A DNA stretch of 64,000 nt, taken from the NCBI GenBank assembly GCA_036389035.1, contig DASVQQ010000039.1, forward strand, positions 1 through 64,000. Reading direction: 5' to 3'. Each line of letters starts with the position of its first letter. Position 1 is the first letter of the stretch. Below the pieces are notes generated by a model. That model saw nothing but the letters and a program-made list of their open reading frames with translations. It ran no database searches and had not been told where the DNA came from. Below, in pieces: positions 25,451 through 33,700 of the stretch. The translations under genes were made by a program, and so were the position numbers. Source of the DNA: Jatrophihabitans sp. (GTDB lineage: Bacteria > Actinomycetota > Actinomycetes > Mycobacteriales > Jatrophihabitantaceae).

Positions 25451-27607
25451 TCAGTCCCGGTCGGCGCGCAGCAGCAGCACCGAGCGGCCCATGACGGTGA
25501 TCTCGGCGCCGCCGTCGACCGGGTCGGCGAAGGAGCAGCCGCCGGCCTCGGCCGTGTCGATCACCACCTGGTAGCGATCGGCCCAGGGCAGGCCGGGCAG
25601 CGCGAACCGGACCGGCTGCTCGCCGGAGTGCAGCAGCAGCAGGTAGGACTGGTCCCGGATGATCTCGCCGCGCCGCCCGCGGTGCCGCAGGCCGCGACCG
25701 TCCAGGTACATGCCGATGGTGCGCAGGCCCCGGTCGAACCAGTCCCGCTCACCCAGTTCGTGCCCGTGCGGGTGGAACCAGGCCAGGTCCTTGCAGCCGT
25801 CCGCATCGACCGCCCGGCCCTCGAAGAAGGCACGCTGGCGCAACACCGGAGAGGCCCTGCGCAGCGCGATCAGCCGCCGGGTCAGCTCCAGCAGGTCGGC
25901 ACTGGCCGGAGTGTCCTCCCAGTCCAGCCAGGAGATCTCGTTGTCCTGCACGTAGGCGTTGTTGTTGCCCTTCTGGGTGCGGTAACGCTCGTCGCCGGCC
26001 ACCAGCATCGGCGCTCCCGTGGAGAGCAGCAGCGTGGTGAGCAGGCTGCGGACCTGCTTGAGTCGCAGCGCGTTCACCGTCGGGTCGGGCGTCTCGCCCT
26101 CGACCCCGAAGTTGATCGAGCGGTTGTCGTCGGTGCCGTCGGCGTTGCCCTCGCCGTTGGCCTCGTTGTGCTTGTGGTCGTAGCTGGCCAGGTCGCGCAT
26201 GGTGAAGCCGTCGTGGGCGGTGATGAAGTTGATCGAGGCGAACGGCAGCCGCCCGTCGTCGGCGTAGAGGTCTGAGGACCCGGTCAGCCGGAATGCCAGA
26301 TCCCGGACGCCGCCGGCCCCGTGCGCCCAGAAGTCGCGCACCGTGTCGCGGTACTTGCCGTTCCACTCGGTCCACAGCGGGGGGAACTCCCCGACCTGGT
26401 AGCCGCCGTCACCGATGTCCCAGGGTTCGGCGATCAGCTTGACCCGGCTGATGATCGGGTCCTGGTGGATGGTGTCGAAGAACGCGGACAGCTTGTCGAC
26501 GTCGTGCAGCGACCGGGCCAGCGCCGAGGCCAGGTCGAACCGGAAGCCGTCCACGTGCATCTCGGTGACCCAGTAGCGCAGCGAGTCCATCACCAGCTGC
26601 AGCACCGCCGGCGTCCGGACGTCCAGGGTGTTGCCGCAGCCGGTGTAGTCCAGGTACTTGGCGGGATTGGCGGGATCCACCCGGTAGTAGCCGGTGTTGT
26701 CGATGCCCCGGAACGACAGCATCGGCCCGTCCGGGGTGCCCTCGCCGGTGTGGTTGTAGACCACGTCCAGGATCACCTCGATGCCGGCGGCGTGCATCGC
26801 GCGCACCATCGCCTTGAACTCGCGCACCTGGTTGCCGCCGAGCCGGCCGGTGTGGGTGGCGTAGGCGGCGTGCGGGGCGAAGAAGCCGATCGAGTTGTAA
26901 CCCCAGTAGTTCTTGGCGCCGCGCCGCTGCAGCGCCGGCTCGTTGACGAAGTGGTGGATCGGCAGCAGCTCGACAGCGGTGATGCCCAGCTGCTTGAGGT
27001 AGGAGATGGCCGCCGGGTGCCCGAGCCCGGCGTAGGTGCCGCGCAGGTCGGCGGGGATGTCGGGATGGCGAGCGGTGAACCCCCGGACGTGCAGCTCGTA
27101 GATGATGGTGTCTTCCCAGGCGGTGTTCGGCCGGGGGTCGCTGCCCCACGGAAAGCCGTCGACGGCCACCACCGACCGCGGGACGAACGGCGCGGAGTCC
27201 AGGTCGTTGTCGGCGTAGCACGCGGCGTTGTCGAGAAAGTCGCCCTCGATGGCGCGGGCGTACGGGTCGATCAGCAGCTTGGCCGGGTTGTGCAGCTGGC
27301 CGACCGCCGGGCGGTGCGGGCCGTCGAGCCGGAAGCCGTAGCGCTGTCCGGGGTTGATCCCCGGCAGGTAGCCGTGCCAGATGTGAAAGCTCTTCTCCAC
27401 CAGCCGCACCCGGGTCTCGGCGCTGGCGCCGGCGAACAGGCACACCTCGGCCCGGGTGGCGCTCGGTGACCAGATGCTGAAGTTGGTTCCCTCGCCGTCC
27501 CAGCTGGCGCCCAGCGGAAACGGCTGCCCCGGCCAGGCGATCAGGTTGTCCGGGGCAGCGTCCAGCCGGTGCGCCAGGCTGTGGCTGAGGTCGGGTGCGG
27601 GTTCCAT
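25451..27607 (-). CDS. glgX: Glycogen debranching enzyme GlgX (complete paralogue)
   Basis: Complete GlgX of 718 aa. A CBM48-like N-terminal domain (about residues 25-150) precedes the GH13 barrel with DVVYNHT (about 285), nucleophile Asp358 in FRFDLAS, acid/base Glu394 in AEPWD and transition-state Asp466 in TAHDGF. A C-terminal beta domain ends at LLLRAD. It removes alpha-1,6 stubs from glycogen after GlgP action. It differs from the gene at the left edge at many positions flanking the motifs (for example ASYDHKHNEANGEG against VSYNEKHNEANGEG), so the duplication is old. TAAGGT lies 9 nt before the ATG, slightly far for a leaderless start. Confidence 0.95.
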   Translation of the reverse strand: MEPAPDLSHSLAHRLDAAPDNLIAWPGQPFPLGASWDGEGTNFSIWSPSATRAEVCLFAGASAETRVRLVEKSFHIWHGYLPGINPGQRYGFRLDGPHRPAVGQLHNPAKLLIDPYARAIEGDFLDNAACYADNDLDSAPFVPRSVVAVDGFPWGSDPRPNTAWEDTIIYELHVRGFTARHPDIPADLRGTYAGLGHPAAISYLKQLGITAVELLPIHHFVNEPALQRRGAKNYWGYNSIGFFAPHAAYATHTGRLGGNQVREFKAMVRAMHAAGIEVILDVVYNHTGEGTPDGPMLSFRGIDNTGYYRVDPANPAKYLDYTGCGNTLDVRTPAVLQLVMDSLRYWVTEMHVDGFRFDLASALARSLHDVDKLSAFFDTIHQDPIISRVKLIAEPWDIGDGGYQVGEFPPLWTEWNGKYRDTVRDFWAHGAGGVRDLAFRLTGSSDLYADDGRLPFASINFITAHDGFTMRDLASYDHKHNEANGEGNADGTDDNRSINFGVEGETPDPTVNALRLKQVRSLLTTLLLSTGAPMLVAGDERYRTQKGNNNAYVQDNEISWLDWEDTPASADLLELTRRLIALRRASPVLRQRAFFEGRAVDADGCKDLAWFHPHGHELGERDWFDRGLRTIGMYLDGRGLRHRGRRGEIIRDQSYLLLLHSGEQPVRFALPGLPWADRYQVVIDTAEAGGCSFADPVDGGAEITVMGRSVLLLRADRD

Positions 27608-27661
27608 ACGAAGGCGACCTTACGCCGCCACAGGCGTGCCGTTTTCTCACCGGTTGTGAAC

Positions 27662-28489
27662 ATGCGGTTGGATGGGGGAGTGGTAAGCCCCGACTTCCAA
27701 CCAGACCCCGACGCCATCCTGCAGCTGAATCAGGTGACGGTCCGGCGGGGCTCCAAGCTGCTGCTCGACTCCGTGGACTGGACGGTGGAGGAGGACGAGC
27801 GCTGGGCGGTGCTCGGCCCCAACGGCGCGGGCAAGACCACCCTGCTGCAGCTGGCGGCCACCACCATGCACCCCACCACCGGCACAGTCGTGGTGTTCGG
27901 TGAGCGGCTGGGCACGGTCGACGTCTTCGAGCTGCGCCCCCGGATCGGGCTGTCCTCGGCTGCCCTGGCCCAGCGGATCCCGCCGGGCGAGCTGGTGATC
28001 GACGTGGTGGTCTCGGCCGGCTACGCCGTGATCGGGCGCTGGCGCGAGGCCTACGGCCGCCTGGACGTCCGGCGGGCCCGGACGCTGCTGAACCGGTTCG
28101 GGGTCGCCGAGCTGGCCGAGCGCACCTACGGCACGTTGAGCGAGGGCGAGCGCAAGCGGGTGCAGATCGCCCGGGCGATGATGACCGACCCGGAGCTGCT
28201 GCTGCTCGACGAGCCCGCTGCCGGGATGGACCTCGGTGGCCGGGAGGACCTGCTGCGCAGGCTGGCCAGGCTCGCCGCCGACCCGGAGGCGCCGGCCATG
28301 ATCCTGGTGACCCACCACGTCGAGGAGATCCCGCTGGGCATCAGCCACGCCCTGCTGCTCGGCGAGGGAAGGGTCGTCGCCCAGGGCCTGATCGCCGACG
28401 TGCTGACCTCGCCCCACCTGTCCAAGGCCTTCGGGCTGGACCTCGTCGTCGAGCACGAGGACGGCCGTTTCTTCGCCCGTGCTCGTTGA
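27662..28489 (+). CDS. Solitary ABC transporter ATPase (molybdate/ModF-like group)
   Basis: ABC ATPase of 275 aa with no permease nearby. Walker A GPNGAGKTTLL (about residue 53), a signature variant TLSEGERKRVQIARA (about 160-174), Walker B LLLLDEPAAGMDL (about 183-195) and H-loop VTHHVEEIP (about 222). The arrangement resembles the YlmA/ModF-like stand-alone ATPases annotated as molybdenum or iron-complex related. The start is uncertain: ATG 27662 is used, but GTG 27656 and the GTG after GGGGGA near 27680 also fit, since the conserved domain begins near residue 18. It is divergent from glgX. Substrate and partner unknown. Confidence 0.85.
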   Translation: MRLDGGVVSPDFQPDPDAILQLNQVTVRRGSKLLLDSVDWTVEEDERWAVLGPNGAGKTTLLQLAATTMHPTTGTVVVFGERLGTVDVFELRPRIGLSSAALAQRIPPGELVIDVVVSAGYAVIGRWREAYGRLDVRRARTLLNRFGVAELAERTYGTLSEGERKRVQIARAMMTDPELLLLDEPAAGMDLGGREDLLRRLARLAADPEAPAMILVTHHVEEIPLGISHALLLGEGRVVAQGLIADVLTSPHLSKAFGLDLVVEHEDGRFFARAR

Positions 28490-28524
28490 GGTGGATCGCG
28501 CACGATAAGGTCGGCTGCCCTGGG

Positions 28525-28530
28525 TAGGCT
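28525..28530 (+). promoter_or_regulatory. -10 box TAGGCT of the enoyl-CoA hydratase operon
   Basis: TAGGCT ends 6 nt before the ATG at 28537; no Shine-Dalgarno. It predicts a leaderless first gene of a four-gene operon. Confidence 0.6.
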
Positions 28531-28536
28531 CGCGCC

Positions 28537-29316
28537 ATGACTGAGTTCGTGACGCTCGAGGTCGCCGACGGCGTGGCCACCATCCGGATCGACCGGGCCC
28601 CGGTGAACGCCCTCAACATCCAGGTGCAGGAAGAGCTGCGCCAGGCGGCCGCCGAGTGCGACCGGCGCGACGACATCCGGGCGGTGATCCTGTGGGGCGG
28701 GCCGAAGGTGTTCGTGGCCGGCGCCGACGTCAAGGAGATGCACACCATGTCCGCCCAGGACATGCAGCGGCGGGGCGGCGCGGTGTCGTCCTCGCTGGAC
28801 GCCATCGCCCAGCTGCCGATGCCGGTGATCGCGGCGGTGACCGGTTACGCCCTGGGCGGCGGCTGCGAGCTGGCGCTGACCGCCGACTTCCGGATCAGCG
28901 CCGACACCGCCAAGTGGGGCCAGCCTGAGGTCCTGCTGGGCGTCATCCCCGGCATGGGCGGCACCCAACGGCTGGCCCGCCTGATCGGCCCCGCCAAGGC
29001 CAAGGACCTGATCTTCACCGGACGCTTCGTCGACGCCGCCGAGGCCCACCAGCTCGGCCTGGTGGACGTCGTGGTCGGCGCCGACGAGGTGTACCCGACC
29101 GCCCAGGCGATGGCCGCGAAGTTCGCCCGCGGCCCGGCGCTGGCGTTGCGCGCGGCCAAGACCGCCATCGACGTCGGCCTGCAGACCGACCTGGCCAGCG
29201 GGTTGAGGCTGGAATCGCAGCTGTTCGCCGGCGTGTTCGCCACCGAGGACAAGCAGCGCGGGATGAGCTCCTTCATCGAATCCGGGCCCGGCAAGGCCGA
29301 GTTCGTCGGTAACTGA
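28537..29316 (+). CDS. Enoyl-CoA hydratase/isomerase family protein
   Basis: Crotonase-fold protein of 259 aa. Oxyanion-hole and CoA-binding segments are KVFVAGADVKEM (about residues 58-70) and TGYALGGGCELALTAD (about 105-120). The two catalytic glutamates of true hydratases are present: Glu in GGCELAL (about 114) and Glu in GQPEVLLGVIPGMGGTQRL (about 134). It should hydrate trans-2-enoyl-CoA in fatty-acid or branched-chain breakdown. It is the first of four tightly packed genes: the next starts 2 nt after its stop. Why it travels with a methyltransferase, phosphatase and acyltransferase is unclear. Confidence 0.93.
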   Translation: MTEFVTLEVADGVATIRIDRAPVNALNIQVQEELRQAAAECDRRDDIRAVILWGGPKVFVAGADVKEMHTMSAQDMQRRGGAVSSSLDAIAQLPMPVIAAVTGYALGGGCELALTADFRISADTAKWGQPEVLLGVIPGMGGTQRLARLIGPAKAKDLIFTGRFVDAAEAHQLGLVDVVVGADEVYPTAQAMAAKFARGPALALRAAKTAIDVGLQTDLASGLRLESQLFAGVFATEDKQRGMSSFIESGPGKAEFVGN

Positions 29317-29318
29317 CC

Positions 29319-30332
29319 ATGTCCGCCGAACCCAACCCCGCTGTCAGCGACGTCAGCCTTCCCCGCGACGTCAGCGTGATCGGCGCTGCCGACGTGATCG
29401 GCGCCGCCAGCGCTGAGCAGGTCGAGGCCGCCTGGCGTGATCCCAAGCTCGCCAACGTGCTCTACCACGACTGGGAAGCCGGCACCTACGACGAGAAATG
29501 GTCGATCAGCTTCGACCAGCGCTGCATCGACTACGCCCGCGACCGGTTCGCCCACGTCGCCGGCGCCGCCGGCTGGCCCTACGGCCGGGCGCTGGAACTG
29601 GGTTGCGGCACCGGGTTCTTTCTTCTCAACCTCAAGCTGGCCGGCGTGATCGACTCCGGCGCGGTGACTGATCTGAGCCCCGGCATGGTCGAGGTGGCCC
29701 GCCGCAACGCCGCCAATCTCGGCTTCGAGATCGAGGGCCGGGTCGCCGACGCCGAGTCCATTCCCTACCCGGACGACAGCTTCGACCTGGTGGTCGGGCA
29801 TGCCGTCCTGCACCACATCCCCGACGTCGAGCAGGCGCTGCGCGAGGTGCTGCGGGTGCTCAAGCCGGGCGGCCGGTTCGTCTTCGCGGGCGAGCCGACC
29901 CGGTACGGCGACTTCGTCGCCCGCCGGCTGTCCCGGTTGACCTGGTGGGCCACCACCCGCCTCACCCGGCTGGACCGGCTGAAGTCCTGGGCGCGGCCCA
30001 AGACCGAGCTGGACGCCTCATCCCGGGCCGCCGCGCTCGAGGCCGTCGTCGACCTGCACACCTTCGACCCGGCCGAGCTGCGCCGGGTTGCCGAGCGGGC
30101 CGGCGCCACCGGCGTGCGCACCCGCACCGACGAGCTGACCGCCGCCTGGTTCGGCTGGCCGGTGCGGACGTTCGAGGCGGCCGTCCCGCGCGAGAAGCTC
30201 GGCATCGGCTGGGCGATGTTCGCCTTCTCGAACTGGCAGCGGCTGCACCGGCTGGACTCGGCGGTGCTGGCCCGATTCGTGCCGGCCCGGCTCTTCTACA
30301 ACGTAGAGATCACCGGAACCAAACCGGCATGA
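29319..30332 (+). CDS. Class I SAM-dependent methyltransferase
   Basis: SAM-dependent methyltransferase of 337 aa. A 75-residue N-terminal extension contains WEAGTYDEKWSISFDQRCIDY. The Rossmann core has motif I ALELGCGTGFFLLNL (about 93-107), motif II VTDLSPGMVEVA, the DLVVGHAVLHHIPD motif (about 162-175) and VLKPGGRFVFAGEP (about 188-201). The C-terminal 110 residues are family-specific and may bind the acceptor. The ATG is 2 nt after the hydratase stop and the 3' end overlaps the HAD gene by four bases, so it is translationally coupled on both sides. Acceptor unknown; a lipid or quinone-like substrate is conceivable given the neighbours. Confidence 0.9.
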   Translation: MSAEPNPAVSDVSLPRDVSVIGAADVIGAASAEQVEAAWRDPKLANVLYHDWEAGTYDEKWSISFDQRCIDYARDRFAHVAGAAGWPYGRALELGCGTGFFLLNLKLAGVIDSGAVTDLSPGMVEVARRNAANLGFEIEGRVADAESIPYPDDSFDLVVGHAVLHHIPDVEQALREVLRVLKPGGRFVFAGEPTRYGDFVARRLSRLTWWATTRLTRLDRLKSWARPKTELDASSRAAALEAVVDLHTFDPAELRRVAERAGATGVRTRTDELTAAWFGWPVRTFEAAVPREKLGIGWAMFAFSNWQRLHRLDSAVLARFVPARLFYNVEITGTKPA

Positions 30333-30979
30333 TCAACACCGTCCTGTTCGATCTCGACGGGACCCTGAGCGATTCGGCGCCCGGAATCCTCGGCGCGCTG
30401 CGGACCAGCTTCGCCGAGGCAGGCCTGGACTGGGTCGACGACGACACCGCCCGGTCGCTGCTCGGACCACCGTTCTGGCACTCGCTGCCGCCGCTGGTCG
30501 GCGAGCACCTGGTTGATCAGGTGGTGGCCTCCTACCGCCGGCACTACGTCGAGCGCGGCGCCATGTTCGACACCACCCGCTACGACGGCGTGCTGGAGAC
30601 CCTGCAGATGCTGGCCGAGCACGGTCACCGGCTCGCGGTCGCCACCAGCAAGCCCGAGCCGCACGCCAGCCGGATCGTGGCGCACCTGGGGCTGGCCGAC
30701 TACTTCGAGACCGTGTGCGGTGACACCCTCGACGGTGGCCGGGACTCCAAGGCGCTGGTGGTGGGCGAGGCGCTGCGCCGGCTGGGCGACCCCGACCCGG
30801 TCACCGTGCTGATGGTCGGGGACCGCAGCCACGACGTGCTCGGGGCGGCGGCGCACGGGCTGGACTGCGCCGGCGCGCTCTGGGGCTACGGCTCGGCCGC
30901 CGAGCTGACGGCGGCCGGCGCGTCCCGGCTGTGCGCCAAGCCGTCCGAGGTGCTCGACCTGCTCGGGCTTGTGGACTGA
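30329..30979 (+). CDS. HAD-superfamily phosphatase (phosphoglycolate phosphatase-like)
   Basis: HAD hydrolase of 216 aa, subgroup Gph/PpaX. Motif I is VLFDLDGTLSDS (residues 5-16), motif II VATSKPE (about 104-110), the motif III lysine is in DSKALVVGEAL (about 137-147), and motif IV is VLMVGDRSHDVLGA (about 160-173). An alpha-helical cap lies between residues 16 and 85. The start ATG overlaps the methyltransferase stop (ATGA at 30329-30332). It probably dephosphorylates a small metabolite; the operon does not identify it. Confidence 0.92.
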   Translation: MINTVLFDLDGTLSDSAPGILGALRTSFAEAGLDWVDDDTARSLLGPPFWHSLPPLVGEHLVDQVVASYRRHYVERGAMFDTTRYDGVLETLQMLAEHGHRLAVATSKPEPHASRIVAHLGLADYFETVCGDTLDGGRDSKALVVGEALRRLGDPDPVTVLMVGDRSHDVLGAAAHGLDCAGALWGYGSAAELTAAGASRLCAKPSEVLDLLGLVD

Positions 30980-30982
30980 GCC

Positions 30983-31681
30983 GTGTTCGGCCGATGGCGG
31001 TTCCGTGCCCGCGCTGCCGGCCAGCCGCGCTGGCTCAGCCCGGCCAGCCTGCGCTGGGTGCTGCGGCACCGGGCCTACACCCCCTGGTACCTGCTGCGGT
31101 ACTGGCGGTTCTGGCGGTTCAAGCTGGCCAATCCGCACGTGGTCACGGCCGGCTTCGTCTTTCTCGGCAAGAACGTCGAGCTGTACGCCCGGCCCGGGTT
31201 CGGACGGCTGGTGCTGGGCCGCTGGGTGCACCTGGGTGACGGCACCTCGCTGCGCTGCCACGAGGGCACCCTGAGGATCGGGGACAAGGTGGTGTTCGGC
31301 CGCAACAACGTGGTCAACGCCTACCTCGACATCAGCATCGGGGCCGCCAGCATCATCGCCGACATGGTCTACGTGACCGATTTCGACCACGTCTTCGCCG
31401 ACATCGAGCGCCCGATCAAGGACCAGGGAATCGCCAAGTCGCCGGTGCGGATCGGCGCGGACGTGTGGCTGGCGAACAAGGTGTCGGTGGTGCGCGGCAC
31501 GGTGATCGGCGAGGGCTGCGTGGTGGCGGCCAACGCCGTGGTGACCCGTGACCTGCCGCCGTACTCGGTCGCCGTCGGGGTTCCGGCCAGGGTGGTCCGC
31601 AACCGGCGCGATGACCACGCGGCCGGCGCCGACACCCGGGCCGCGATCGCCGACATGGCCGCCAAGCTGGGCCTGGACTGA
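30983..31681 (+). CDS. Left-handed beta-helix (hexapeptide) acyltransferase
   Basis: Acyltransferase of the hexapeptide-repeat/LbH group, 232 aa, starting at the GTG 3 nt after the HAD stop. A basic, aromatic N-terminal region (residues 1-60) precedes the helix repeats, with GRWVHLGDGTSLRCHEG, LRIGDKVVFGRNNVVNAY, IGAASIIADMVYV and VRIGADVWLANKVSVVRG (about 85-190). The catalytic-type His is in VTDFDHVF. It resembles maltose/galactoside acetyltransferase-like proteins and capsule/LOS acetyltransferases; the acceptor is probably a sugar. It is last in the four-gene operon and followed by a long inverted repeat. Confidence 0.9.
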   Translation: MFGRWRFRARAAGQPRWLSPASLRWVLRHRAYTPWYLLRYWRFWRFKLANPHVVTAGFVFLGKNVELYARPGFGRLVLGRWVHLGDGTSLRCHEGTLRIGDKVVFGRNNVVNAYLDISIGAASIIADMVYVTDFDHVFADIERPIKDQGIAKSPVRIGADVWLANKVSVVRGTVIGEGCVVAANAVVTRDLPPYSVAVGVPARVVRNRRDDHAAGADTRAAIADMAAKLGLD

Positions 31682-31706
31682 CGCTCCGCGTTTCAGCATT
31701 GTGCGG

Positions 31707-31767
31707 CATTGTGCGGCCCGAAACTGCGCTAGCGGAGACGTTCAGCGCGGTTTCGGGCCGCACAATG
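31707..31767. other. Perfect 18-bp inverted repeat (24-bp stem with one wobble) between convergent genes
   Basis: Arms 31707-31724 and 31750-31767 are perfectly complementary (cattgtgcggcccgaaac and its complement). Pairing continues six more base pairs with one G-U, leaving a 13-nt loop at 31731-31743. A 10-bp direct copy of the arm's outer part sits at 31697-31706. It lies between the acyltransferase stop (31681) and the GT4 stop (31789) and can form a hairpin on either strand, so a two-way transcription stop is likely. There is no U-tract and no flanking duplication or reading frame to suggest an insertion element. Confidence 0.85.
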
Positions 31768-31788
31768 GGGCCAGGGAAAGACGGCCGG

Positions 31789-32967
31789 CTAGGGCTGGAC
31801 GGCCGCGTAGACCTCGGCCGTCCGGCTGGCCACCGCGGCCCAGCCGAACTCGTCCCGGGCCCGCTGCTGCGCCGTCGCCGCCCACCGGCGGGCCGCGGCC
31901 GGGTCAGCCATCACTTCGCGGACGGCGGCGGCGATCGCGACCGGGTCCTGCGGGGCGAACCGCAGGCCGGTGCGGCCAGGCTCCACCAGCTCGGCCAGGC
32001 CGCCGGTGTCCGAGACCGCCACCGGGGTGCCGGCCAGCTGCGCCTCCAGCGCCACCATCCCGAACGGCTCGTACAGCGAGGGCACCACCACCAGGTCAGC
32101 GGCGGCCAGCAGCCCGGCCAGTTCGGCGGCGTCGAGAAAGCCGGCCCAGCAGATCAGGTCACTGACCCCGTACCGGGCCGCCCGGTCCTGCTGGTCGGCC
32201 AGTTGCTGGCCGGCGCCGGCCACCACCAGCCGCAGCCCGGGCAGCTCCCGGCGCAGCAGCGGCAGGGCTTTGATGAGCTCCTGCAGGCCCTTCTCGTGCA
32301 CCAGCCGGCCGGCGAACACCAGCAGCGGCTCGCCCTGGTACCCCTTCGAGTCGGCAGTCTCAACTTGAGATCGAGATTCAGCCATCGGATCGAAGTCAGC
32401 TCCGTTGCCGATCACCCGGATCTCGCTCGGTTCGAGCTGGAACAGCTCGCTGACCTGGCCGGCCATGAACCGCGAGCAGGCGATCACCGCCGCGGCCTCC
32501 CGGCACAGCCAGCGTTCCACCGAGTGGATGGCGCGGGGCACCGGCTCGGTCAGCCAGCCCTGCTGCCGGCCGTGCTCGGTGGCGTGCACGGTCACCACCA
32601 CGGGGCTGCCGGTGACCTGGCGCAGGGTGTGCGCGGTCTGGGCGACCAGCCAGTCGTGGGCATGGATGACGTCGGGCCGCCAGTCCGCCACCAGCAGCAG
32701 GCCGGCCCGGGTCAGCGAGTGCTCGAAGGCCTGGGTCCAGGCCAGCACGCTCTCGCTGCCGAAGTTGATCGCCAGCTCGTCCGCCGCGGCCCGCCAGACG
32801 CTGACCCCGTCATGGCTCTGCCGCTCGGTTTCGGGCCGGGTGCCTCGGGTCAGCACCCGGACGTCATGGCCGAGGGCGGCCAGCTGCCCGGCCAGCTGCC
32901 CGACATGCCGGCCGAGCCCGCCGACCACCAGCGGAGGGAACTCCCATGACACCATCAACACCCGCAC
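31789..32967 (-). CDS. GT4 glycosyltransferase, Rv3032/GlgA-like alpha-glucan transferase
   Basis: GT-B fold transferase of 392 aa with an N-terminal starch-synthase-like start VLMVSWEFPPLVVGGLGRHV (residues 3-22), IHAHDWL (about 100), VIGNGADFD (about 186), LLVFAGRLVHEKGLQEL (about 211-227) and the retaining-GT motif PSLYEPFGMVALEAQLAGTPV (about 295-315). The closest known type by pattern and gene context is the mycobacterial Rv3032 alpha-1,4-glucosyltransferase, which elongates glycogen-like and methylglucose polysaccharide chains. GH57 and methyltransferase genes follow on the same strand, 3 kb further along. The start is GTG 32967; ATG 32955 is an alternative. Donor (ADP-, UDP- or GDP-sugar) cannot be read from sequence. 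Confidence 0.9.
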   Translation of the reverse strand: MRVLMVSWEFPPLVVGGLGRHVGQLAGQLAALGHDVRVLTRGTRPETERQSHDGVSVWRAAADELAINFGSESVLAWTQAFEHSLTRAGLLLVADWRPDVIHAHDWLVAQTAHTLRQVTGSPVVVTVHATEHGRQQGWLTEPVPRAIHSVERWLCREAAAVIACSRFMAGQVSELFQLEPSEIRVIGNGADFDPMAESRSQVETADSKGYQGEPLLVFAGRLVHEKGLQELIKALPLLRRELPGLRLVVAGAGQQLADQQDRAARYGVSDLICWAGFLDAAELAGLLAAADLVVVPSLYEPFGMVALEAQLAGTPVAVSDTGGLAELVEPGRTGLRFAPQDPVAIAAAVREVMADPAAARRWAATAQQRARDEFGWAAVASRTAEVYAAVQP

Positions 32968-32990
32968 ACGAGAGATGGTGCCTTACTCCG

Positions 32991-33632
32991 ATGACGCAGC
33001 CGACGCCGCCGCAGGGCGCGCAGCCGATGCCCGCCGCCGAGTCCGGCAGCCCGCAGCGGGGTGTGCGAGGCGGCTCGACGCTGGCCGCCGGGGTGGCCCT
33101 GCTGCTGCTGGCGCTGGTGCTGTTCGGCGGCTCCCGGGTGGTCGCGGCCGGCCAGCAACACGCCTATGACCCGGCAGCCACCCCGCCGCAGTCCTATCGC
33201 CTCACCGCCGGCCAGACCTACCAGCTGTCATCGGCGCGGCCGGTGGCCGAGCTGAAGCAGGCCGGCGTGCTGCCCAACCTGGCGTGCTTCATCACCTCCG
33301 GGTCCGGAACGCCGACCCCGCTGGCGCTGGCCTCGACGACGGACGACGACCGCAACCTGCATATCTTCGCCACCATGGTGGCTCCCAGCACCGGCCAGTT
33401 CCGGCTGAGCTGCACCGGAATCGCCGAGGTCTTCGTCGATGACGCCGACGACGCCGAGCCGGACCTCAGCGCCCTGCTGGTGCTGCTGTCGATCGCAGTC
33501 GGGCTGCTGGGTGTGATCGCGGCGTGCTCGGGCGGCTATGCGCTGGGGCGGCGAAGCGATCAGCCGGCCGGGCGTCGCGATCAGCCGGCCGGGCGTCGCG
33601 GCCAGCCGGCCGGGCGTCGCGACACCGAGTGA
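32991..33632 (+). CDS. Hypothetical two-helix membrane protein
   Basis: A 213-aa protein from the ATG at 32991. A Pro/Gln-rich cytoplasmic N-terminus (about 1-28) precedes a membrane helix (about 30-50, AGVALLLLALVLFGGSRVV). An extracytoplasmic beta-rich region with two cysteines (about 52-155, Cys in LACFITSG and LSCTGIA) leads to a second helix (about 160-182), and the basic tail ends in QPAGRR repeats. I do not recognise the family. It is divergent from the GT4 gene with a 23-bp gap; an upstream ATG at 32946 would overlap that gene's start and is less likely. The tail is built from a 21-bp tandem repeat. Confidence 0.7.
   Translation: MTQPTPPQGAQPMPAAESGSPQRGVRGGSTLAAGVALLLLALVLFGGSRVVAAGQQHAYDPAATPPQSYRLTAGQTYQLSSARPVAELKQAGVLPNLACFITSGSGTPTPLALASTTDDDRNLHIFATMVAPSTGQFRLSCTGIAEVFVDDADDAEPDLSALLVLLSIAVGLLGVIAACSGGYALGRRSDQPAGRRDQPAGRRGQPAGRRDTE
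33557..33619. repeat. Three in-frame 21-bp repeats coding QPAGRR units
   Basis: Three tandem copies (33557-33577, 33578-33598, 33599-33619) encode the basic C-terminal tail of the membrane protein, ending eight codons or fewer before its stop. Confidence 0.9.
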
Positions 33633-33700
33633 GGTACGCCGCGCGCTGACCTGCCCGTCGAGCTAGCGCCGAGCCCGGTCCGCGAGGGCGACCGGCCTGG

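Noticed and set aside
31697..31767. Inverted repeat as the end of an insertion sequence or MITE
   Set aside because: Both arms are in one 61-bp hairpin, with no target-site duplication or transposase nearby; treated as a hairpin instead.
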